Assembly: GCA_019239825.1 (NCBI GenBank)
Contig: JAFAZK010000181.1
Coordinates: 1-60,576 of the forward strand
Origin: Verrucomicrobiota bacterium
GTDB taxonomy: Bacteria > Verrucomicrobiota > Verrucomicrobiia > Chthoniobacterales > JAFAMB01
Direction: 5' to 3'
DNA length: 60,576 nucleotides
A program made the position numbers and the translations under genes. This document shows positions 54,990 to 60,576 of this stretch, one piece after another (position 1 is the first letter of the stretch; the number at the start of each line of letters is the position of its first letter). Below the pieces are notes generated by a model. That model worked only from the letters and a program-made list of their open reading frames with translations. It did no database searches and was not told the DNA's origin.

Positions 54990-55811
54990 ATGCAACAGCT
55001 TGTAATCGAAGCCGGTCGAAGCGAGAAGAACTACTGGACAGATCTTTGGCGTTACCGTGAACTTTTCTACATACTGGCTTGGCGCGACATTTCCGTTCGC
55101 TACAAGCAGACTGCCATCGGCGTGATCTGGGCAGTACTGCGTCCATTTCTGGCAATGTTGATATTCACGGTCGTGTTTGGCCGGCTGGCAAAGATGCCAT
55201 CCAATGGGATCCCCTATCCAATTCTGGTGTTTGCGGCGATGCTGCCTTGGCAATTCTTTGCTACCGCGCTCTCGGAGGCCGGTCTGAGTATGGTTGCCAA
55301 CACGAATCTTGTGTCGAAGGTCTATTTCCCGCGTCTAATCATCCCGGCTGGCGCCGTCATTACCAGTTTGGTCGATTTTGCGGTCTCGGCGGTGCTGCTC
55401 GCGTTTCTGATGATCGGGTTTAATTATCTGCCCGACTGGCGCGTGCTGACTCTCCCTTTTTTCACGGTACTCGCCTTTCTCGCCGCGCTCGGTCCGGGGA
55501 TACTCATTACCGCGCTCAATGTAAAATACCGCGATTTCCGATTGGTAGTCCCCTTTATCGTGCAGTTCGGACTCTTCATTTCACCGGTTGGTTTCAGTAT
55601 CGACGTTATTCCGGAGCAATGGAAGTTGCTCTATTCGTTAAATCCGATGGTAGGAGTGATTGACGGATTTCGCTGGGCACTGTGCCGGGGCGGAACCGGC
55701 GATTTCTATATGCCGGGCTTTATACTCTCATTGACTGTTACTGTGCTTCTCCTGATGCTTGGCGTCTGGTACTTCCGCAAAACGGAAAAGGGCTTTGCCG
55801 ACGTGATCTGA
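54990..55811 (+). CDS. ABC-2-type polysaccharide export permease (Wzm-like)
   Basis: 273 residues, six helices. LWRYRELFYILAWRDISVRYKQTAIGVIWA is split here as the conserved amphipathic start; FAAMLPWQFFATALSEAGLSM, LNVKYRDFRLVVPFIVQ, FISPVGFSIDVIPEQW and LNPMVGVIDGFRWAL are family hallmarks. With the ATP-binding subunit it exports lipid-linked glycan across the inner membrane. Its 3' end overlaps a longer reading of the next gene, which is not preferred. Confidence 0.93.
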   Translation: MQQLVIEAGRSEKNYWTDLWRYRELFYILAWRDISVRYKQTAIGVIWAVLRPFLAMLIFTVVFGRLAKMPSNGIPYPILVFAAMLPWQFFATALSEAGLSMVANTNLVSKVYFPRLIIPAGAVITSLVDFAVSAVLLAFLMIGFNYLPDWRVLTLPFFTVLAFLAALGPGILITALNVKYRDFRLVVPFIVQFGLFISPVGFSIDVIPEQWKLLYSLNPMVGVIDGFRWALCRGGTGDFYMPGFILSLTVTVLLLMLGVWYFRKTEKGFADVI

Positions 55812-55906
55812 ACCAGGTTTGCGTTCGACGTTCGGCGTTATCAGCCCCTGCTTTTTCAAATCGCAGGATCAATCCTTGCACTTCTCGTACTCCTCGAACT
55901 CCTTGT

Positions 55907-57244
55907 ATGTCTGAAACGGTAATTTCCATCGAAAACGTCAGTAAAAAGTATACTCTGCGCCACAAGAAAAACGGCGAGGCCTATACCACTCTTCGCGATG
56001 TAATTGCGCGGCAGGCGGCGGCACCATTTAAAGCGTTTGCTCAGAAAGTAAGCAGTAAGAGCCGTCCGAATGGCTCACACCCCGAGGGGTCCGGCTCTTC
56101 TTATTCTCGAAATTCGGTTGAAGAGTTCTGGGCGCTTAAAGGCGTATCATTGGAGATTAAACAAGGGGATGTAATCGGCTTCATCGGACGAAACGGGGCC
56201 GGAAAATCTACCTTGCTTAAGATATTGAGCAGGATCACGGAACCAACAGAAGGCCGAATCACGATCAGCGGCCGGGTAGCCAGCTTACTAGAAGTGGGTA
56301 CAGGCTTTCACCAGGAGCTAACCGGACGCGAAAACGTTTATCTGAACGGCGCGATTCTGGGAATGAGCCGCGCCGAGATCAAAGCTAAGTTCGATGAGAT
56401 CGTCGCGTTTGCCGCGGTGGAACAGTTTCTCGATACTCCGGTTAAACGTTACAGCAGCGGTATGTACGTGCGACTGGCGTTTGCGGTTGCGGCCCATCTG
56501 GAACCGGAGATTCTCATCGTAGATGAAGTACTTGCGGTCGGCGACGTAGAATTCCAGAAGAAGTGTCTCGGTAAGATGCAAGACGTGGCCACGAGCGGCC
56601 GGACGGTCTTGTTCGTCAGCCACAACATGCAGGCTATTTCGGTGCTTTGTAACCGAGGCGTATTTCTTCGTTCAGGTTCGGTTCAGTATGTGGGTAGCGC
56701 TAAAGAAACCATCGATAAGTACATCGACAGTTATGCGCAGGCAGATGGGCAACACGATAACCCAGATCGCCGATATGGTTCGGGTGAATATCGCTACACA
56801 TTGGCGGCGCCCGAGCAACCGGTTTACGAAGGCACGGACGAAAAGGTAATCAACTTTGAAATAGAGCGCCGGGGCAAGCTGGTAGGAAGGATGTGGCTGT
56901 GCGCCCTGATACGCGACGCGAAGGGAGTGGTCCTGGCGCAGTATGATTCACGTCTCCTGGGATTCTGGTTGGAAGATTCTCCGCGATTGAAAGGACAAAT
57001 ACGTTTCACTACGCCTTGGCTGAAGCCCGGGAGTTATCGAGTAGACCTTTCTCTGGGCGCCGCTTGGACCATGGATTATTGGGAGGGGGCTTGTTCGTTG
57101 ACGATATCTCCCGTGCTGCCATACCCGACTTCGGCCGTGCCAGACGCTTCGGCCCACGGTTTGGTCTTTGGAGATTTTTCCTGGGAAGCGTCGGATGCGA
57201 ATGATGAGTTCGTGTCCGGAGGAATCGTAGCAAATAGCAACTAG
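55907..57244 (+). CDS. ABC transporter ATP-binding subunit with C-terminal glycan-binding domain (Wzt-like)
   Basis: 445 residues from the ATG at 55907; the in-frame ATG at 55682 would overlap the permease gene and lacks similarity. ATPase domain: Walker A GFIGRNGAGKSTLLK, signature YSSGMYVRLAFAVA, Walker B EILIVDEVLAVGD, H-loop LFVSHNM. After about residue 280 comes a beta-sandwich (NFEIERRGKLVGRMWL, FTTPWLKPGSYRVDLSL), the Wzt C-terminal domain that recognises the glycan end. An insertion of about 40 polar residues precedes Walker A. Confidence 0.94.
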   Translation: MSETVISIENVSKKYTLRHKKNGEAYTTLRDVIARQAAAPFKAFAQKVSSKSRPNGSHPEGSGSSYSRNSVEEFWALKGVSLEIKQGDVIGFIGRNGAGKSTLLKILSRITEPTEGRITISGRVASLLEVGTGFHQELTGRENVYLNGAILGMSRAEIKAKFDEIVAFAAVEQFLDTPVKRYSSGMYVRLAFAVAAHLEPEILIVDEVLAVGDVEFQKKCLGKMQDVATSGRTVLFVSHNMQAISVLCNRGVFLRSGSVQYVGSAKETIDKYIDSYAQADGQHDNPDRRYGSGEYRYTLAAPEQPVYEGTDEKVINFEIERRGKLVGRMWLCALIRDAKGVVLAQYDSRLLGFWLEDSPRLKGQIRFTTPWLKPGSYRVDLSLGAAWTMDYWEGACSLTISPVLPYPTSAVPDASAHGLVFGDFSWEASDANDEFVSGGIVANSN

Positions 57245-57291
57245 CGGCTAGCAAATCCAGGCTGACGCGACCAACCGAGCTTGCTTAGCCA

Positions 57292-58182
57292 GTGGCCGAC
57301 AACCTTCGAATGAGCGAAAGACTATTCGATCTATCATTAGTGATTTGTACTCGCAACCGGGCGGATCAGCTTGTGCAGACTCTGAATAAGCTTTCCGTGA
57401 TAAGATCCCAGTTAAGCTGGGAAGTAGTTGTCGTAGACAACGAATCGACGGATAAGACCAACGCCGTGGTAGAAAGCTTTGCCAGGAATTTTGATCATCC
57501 AGTGCAGATGATCAAGCAACAGGGTCGAGGCGTCGCCATCGCAAAAAACGCAGGCTGGCAAGCGGCCAGAGCCGATATCGTAGTTTGCCTCGACGACGAC
57601 TGCTATCCGGAACCGGATTACCTGGATGCAATGTTCAAGTGCTTTTCGAACGATCCAAAACTCGGTTTTGTCGGAGGCCGGATCCTGCTGTATGACCCGA
57701 CCGACCGCCGGATCACCATACAGGAATCTTTGGAGCCCGTTTTTTTCCCGGCGGGTGGTTTTATCCGAGCCGGCGTTGTTCAAGGCGCCAGCATCGGTTA
57801 TCGCCGGGAGGCGATTAACGCGGCTGGTGGCTTCGATCCATGGTTTGGAGCTGGAGCGCTGTACAGCGGGGATGAACTGGAATTGATGGCGCGAATCTCG
57901 GCGGCGGGCTGGAACGGTGCGTACGATCCCACGCCGGTTGTCTACCACCATCACGGCAGAAAGACTTGGGAGGATGAGGTACGGCTTACCCGCTGGTACG
58001 ACCGCGGCCGCGGAGCTTACTACGCAAAGTGCATGCTTAATAGACGACTGCGGAGCGTCTATATTAAGAATTGGCTTTTCACCCGGCAGAAGGAGTCGTG
58101 GCGTAGGACTGTCAAAGAGGTGATGTCGGGTCTGGAATATGTGGCTAGAGCAGGCGTTTCGGGACGTTTATCAAACGGATAG
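57292..58182 (+). CDS. family 2 glycosyltransferase
   Basis: 296 residues from GTG 57292, or 290 from ATG 57310. GT-A fold: SLVICTRNRADQLVQTLNKL, VVVVDNESTDKTNAVVE, GVAIAKNAGWQAARADIVVC, metal-binding LDDDCYPEPDY, GASIGYRREAINAAGGFDPW and the acceptor-side GDELELMARISAAGW. It transfers a sugar from a nucleotide sugar to the growing glycan. Donor unknown. Confidence 0.92.
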   Translation: MADNLRMSERLFDLSLVICTRNRADQLVQTLNKLSVIRSQLSWEVVVVDNESTDKTNAVVESFARNFDHPVQMIKQQGRGVAIAKNAGWQAARADIVVCLDDDCYPEPDYLDAMFKCFSNDPKLGFVGGRILLYDPTDRRITIQESLEPVFFPAGGFIRAGVVQGASIGYRREAINAAGGFDPWFGAGALYSGDELELMARISAAGWNGAYDPTPVVYHHHGRKTWEDEVRLTRWYDRGRGAYYAKCMLNRRLRSVYIKNWLFTRQKESWRRTVKEVMSGLEYVARAGVSGRLSNG

Positions 58183-58190
58183 ATGTCGGT

Positions 58191-58485
58191 TTGGTGGGGC
58201 GAGGCTCCCGAGCGTCTTGTAACTGGTTGCGAAGAATTGAGTCCTGTAGAGTTACCTGATCCTGTGAGGCCGACAGGCGCGCCGAGCCGCGGGTCTGGTT
58301 TTTGCAGTTACATCAGGGCGGGGACTGGAGAAATGGTAACGTAAAGTTGGTCAAATGGTGCGCTTGTCCGCGGCCGCACTACATACTCCGGCTCGGCAGA
58401 GCTACGGCCTAGCAAAGTCTTGGCAATAAGCACATCGGCGACTTCGTTGACATCATATGGCCGGAAGGGAGCCTCGCCCCACCAA
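58191..58485. repeat. perfect 19-bp inverted repeat flanking a 257-nt spacer
   Basis: TTGGTGGGGCGAGGCTCCC (58191-58209) is exactly complementary to 58467-58485. It fills the gap between the two glycosyltransferase genes. A minus-strand open frame inside (58308-58514) has no family resemblance. Architecture parallels the non-coding elements at 33035-33318 and 48371-48636. Confidence 0.75.
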
Positions 58486-58534
58486 CCCCTTACTCCGTCG
58501 AGGCAGTCTGGCAACCGATCTTCAGTTCTTACGT

Positions 58535-59770
58535 ATGAGCTTGTCGTCTCAAGAGGTTATTATTTATTTCAACGGTACGTTCATGGAAAGACTGAACGGG
58601 GCTCATGCCCGCATGGACTCGTTCCTTCGATTCCTGTTGCGCCACTTCGAGCGGGTCATCGTTTACAGCTTTCGCAACCATCCAACGTGCCCATGGACAG
58701 ATGAACTGGCGCAAAGGTTTGCTGTGGAATATCCGCGAGCACAACTAGTTCTGGAAGAGCGCACGCCTAAGCTGGTGGCGATGACGCGGCTTAAGAATAC
58801 GTTGGCCATGTTTCTACCTTCTTTCGGCAGACAGATTATAAGGCTCAGCCTTCCGGGCGCCGCGCCTGCTTATGCGTCGCTCATGAAGGAGCATCCGGCT
58901 GCCACTCTAATCATCAACTACGTGGACGGACTCACGCAGTTAAATGGCGTTCCCAACCGGAGATTCGTGGTTGAAACGCATGACATCAAGTTCATCAACT
59001 ACCGGTTCCAGGCTCACAAATCAGCCACCGATATAAGAACTATTTCCAAGTTTCGCAGCGAGATAGCCCTGCTGAGCACGGCTCAGGCGGTGATCGCTAT
59101 CTCGCCGACAGAAAGCCACTTTTTTGGGATGCTCGTCGACGGAGCTAAGGTGCTGTATATTCCTAAATTCAATCAAGAAGCCAGGGTCGAAGAACTAGAG
59201 ACGGAAGATGCGGAAGACTTTCTCTATGACCTCGTGTTCGTCGGTTCTGACAATATCTTAAATATCGACGGCTTGATCGGTTTTCTGCAAGAACACGGAA
59301 CTTGGCTGAAAAGGTACCGGGTCGCTGTGTGCGGCAAAGTTTGTCAACAACCGGATGTGATCCAGGTCGCAAGCCGCTATCCTAACGTCTCCCTTCTGGG
59401 GTTTGTGGACGACATCGACCAGATCTATCGCCGCTCCCGAGCGGCGGTTTCGCCCGTCGTCGGAACGGGTTTAAAAATAAAAATTGTGGACGCACTAGCC
59501 AAAGGCAAACCTGTGTTCGCATCTCAATCTTCTTTGGCGGGGCTCCCGCCCGGCTATGAAGGTTGCGTGTTCCCGATCCAACGACAAGCTGTGACCCGTA
59601 TTCTTGATCACGAAGAGAATCGTCGCGCCGCTGTGCGCGAGAGCCGGACGTATTTTGCTAGTTTCGGCGAGCGAGGTGATCACGAAGAATTGCTCAGGTT
59701 GCTTCGTGGTTCGAATAATCCTCCTCGCTCTCGTCCTCGTCGTCGTCCTCGAGAATTGGTGGGTAGCTAA
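58535..59770 (+). CDS. GT-B glycosyltransferase (family 4-like)
   Basis: 411 residues from the ATG at 58535; an earlier in-frame ATG (58457) lies inside the inverted-repeat arm region and is not preferred. VIIYFNGTFMERLNGAHAR and RVIVYSFRNHP form the N-domain; AQAVIAISPTESHFF, DLVFVGSDNILNIDG, LLGFVDDIDQIYRRSRAAVS and GTGLKIKIVDALAKGKPVFA form the donor-binding C-domain. The last residues (PPRSRPRRRPRELVGS) are encoded by a CGTCCTCGTCGTCGTCCTCG repeat. Confidence 0.88.
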   Translation: MSLSSQEVIIYFNGTFMERLNGAHARMDSFLRFLLRHFERVIVYSFRNHPTCPWTDELAQRFAVEYPRAQLVLEERTPKLVAMTRLKNTLAMFLPSFGRQIIRLSLPGAAPAYASLMKEHPAATLIINYVDGLTQLNGVPNRRFVVETHDIKFINYRFQAHKSATDIRTISKFRSEIALLSTAQAVIAISPTESHFFGMLVDGAKVLYIPKFNQEARVEELETEDAEDFLYDLVFVGSDNILNIDGLIGFLQEHGTWLKRYRVAVCGKVCQQPDVIQVASRYPNVSLLGFVDDIDQIYRRSRAAVSPVVGTGLKIKIVDALAKGKPVFASQSSLAGLPPGYEGCVFPIQRQAVTRILDHEENRRAAVRESRTYFASFGERGDHEELLRLLRGSNNPPRSRPRRRPRELVGS

Positions 59771-59895
59771 GGATTAGTGAATCGAGAATCTAACGACTTT
59801 CTTTCGCGGAGTTCGTCTATGATGCATCACGTCTTTCGAAGACGAGTACGAAACGAACCGACAGAGTCTGAGATTTGCGACGGGTATTTATCCCC

Positions 59896-60576
59896 ATGAA
59901 AGGTATTCCGAATTCGTTTGTGGCACTCTGGTGTGTGTTGATGCCGGTGACATCATTTTTGGTCATCCGCTCTGCCCAAGGGACCATACCCGCATATATT
60001 TTTGCTTTTGTCTCTGTGGGTTTGGTCATCCTCGGCCGTGACAGCGGACAACCTTGTCTACAGCGAAGGCACTACATCACCTTAGCCGTGGCTATGGGCG
60101 CGATCTGGCTTCTCTTACTGTGTGGGAGCCAACTCGGGCACCTAATCTCAGGCAGGCGCGACTTCGGTGAACTGTTTCTCAATAATCAGAGTGACACTCG
60201 CGTCGTGCTTCGTCCCGTGCTTTTCACGCAGACTTTGTATCTGGCTGCCTGCTTTTGTATCGCCTTGTTTTTTCGTTTCTTCTTCCGTCCCGAATGGATG
60301 CGTTACGTCCTGTGGGGCGCATGGTTTCTGGCCATCTACGGGATCTATGAATGGCTCTTCTTTCTTGTATTCCAGCAACCCGGTGACTTTCTAGGGAATC
60401 GGACATATGGCGAGGATCTCCATACCGGAAGCTGGTCTCAGTCGATCCAGTTTGGGCCCTTCAATTTGCTTCGCATCAAGTCGACGTACGGGGAGCCCTC
60501 CTTTTTGTCCGCGGCCGTAGTCCCCTATCTACTGCTGGCTCTGGAGAACAGGAAGAAACTCCTTTCCGCCGCCTTG
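59896..60576 (+). CDS. polytopic membrane protein, likely O-antigen ligase/polymerase-like; cut by window edge
   Basis: An ATG at 59896 opens a frame of 227 codons that is still open at the last base. Translation gives at least four or five hydrophobic segments (VALWCVLMPVTSFLVI, AYIFAFVSVGLVIL, ITLAVAMGAIWLLLL, TLYLAACFCIALFF, GAWFLAIYGIYEWLFFLVF) and then a polar loop with KSTYGEPSFLSA, a G-E-PS pattern common in Wzy/WaaL-type proteins. Position after glycosyltransferases supports a polymerase or ligase. The decisive C-terminus is outside the window. Confidence 0.7.
   Translation, partial: MKGIPNSFVALWCVLMPVTSFLVIRSAQGTIPAYIFAFVSVGLVILGRDSGQPCLQRRHYITLAVAMGAIWLLLLCGSQLGHLISGRRDFGELFLNNQSDTRVVLRPVLFTQTLYLAACFCIALFFRFFFRPEWMRYVLWGAWFLAIYGIYEWLFFLVFQQPGDFLGNRTYGEDLHTGSWSQSIQFGPFNLLRIKSTYGEPSFLSAAVVPYLLLALENRKKLLSAAL

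Noticed and set aside
58308..58514. Minus-strand open frame of 68 codons inside an inverted repeat
   Set aside because: No start signal, no family match, and it crosses a repeat arm; likely spacer sequence.
1..60576. tRNA or rRNA genes, integrase and attachment sites
   Set aside because: No tRNA T-arm/acceptor pattern, rRNA core sequence or integrase-like protein was recognised, so no genomic-island boundary can be claimed.

Overview
The window looks like a chromosomal segment from a soil-type member of the Verrucomicrobiota, perhaps Chthoniobacterales. This is an inference from gene content, mid-50s GC, weak Shine-Dalgarno signals and abundant 7-bp tandem arrays and palindromic repeats; no rRNA, tRNA or other phylogenetic marker was seen. 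Genes lie on both strands in small operons joined by ATGA or GTGA overlaps.

Region 1 (about 1-24.5 kb, mostly minus strand) is a stress and energy-metabolism island. It holds five universal stress protein genes, one of them cut by the left edge. It also has a NarL-type two-component system whose PAS-GAF kinase is split by a frameshift at a 7-A tract, a divergent PII-like protein, a PocR/AraC regulator, a YbaK-type deacylase and a frameshifted L-lactate dehydrogenase. Further genes encode a dihydroorotate-dehydrogenase-like flavoprotein, an ADP-forming acyl-CoA synthetase fused to a GNAT domain, an AspT/YidE-type transporter, ATP-dependent PEP carboxykinase, a lipoamide-dehydrogenase-like flavoprotein lacking its redox disulfide, a ketose-epimerase-like enzyme, phosphoglucomutase and a UGT-type glycosyltransferase. 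Several genes here are decayed (CHAD, MFS). The combination resembles regulons for low-oxygen or energy-starved survival.

Region 2 (24.8-36 kb) is mixed accessory content: an FAD monooxygenase, an ArsR-SRPBCC pair whose operator overlaps the start codon, TrmO, an HU-like protein, an alpha/beta hydrolase, an NCS1 permease, a small secreted protein and two aldo/keto reductases. Between them lie long inverted repeats, one with near-identical arms of about 100 bp.

Region 3 (36-49 kb) is signalling: a NarL regulator with a 1081-residue GAF-PAS-GAF3 kinase, and a Cre-like operon (large secreted protein, CreD-like membrane protein, CreB-like regulator, CreC-like kinase). It also carries a beta-propeller-like secreted protein and a third aldo/keto reductase, with more inverted repeats.

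Region 4 (49.4 kb to the right edge, plus strand) is an exopolysaccharide locus: outer-membrane beta-barrel, Wza-like export protein, Wzc-like tyrosine autokinase, NusG paralogue, Wzm/Wzt-like ABC exporter, two glycosyltransferases and the start of a polytopic membrane protein cut by the right edge. Head-to-head heptamer arrays able to form a large hairpin sit between the NusG paralogue and the ABC permease.
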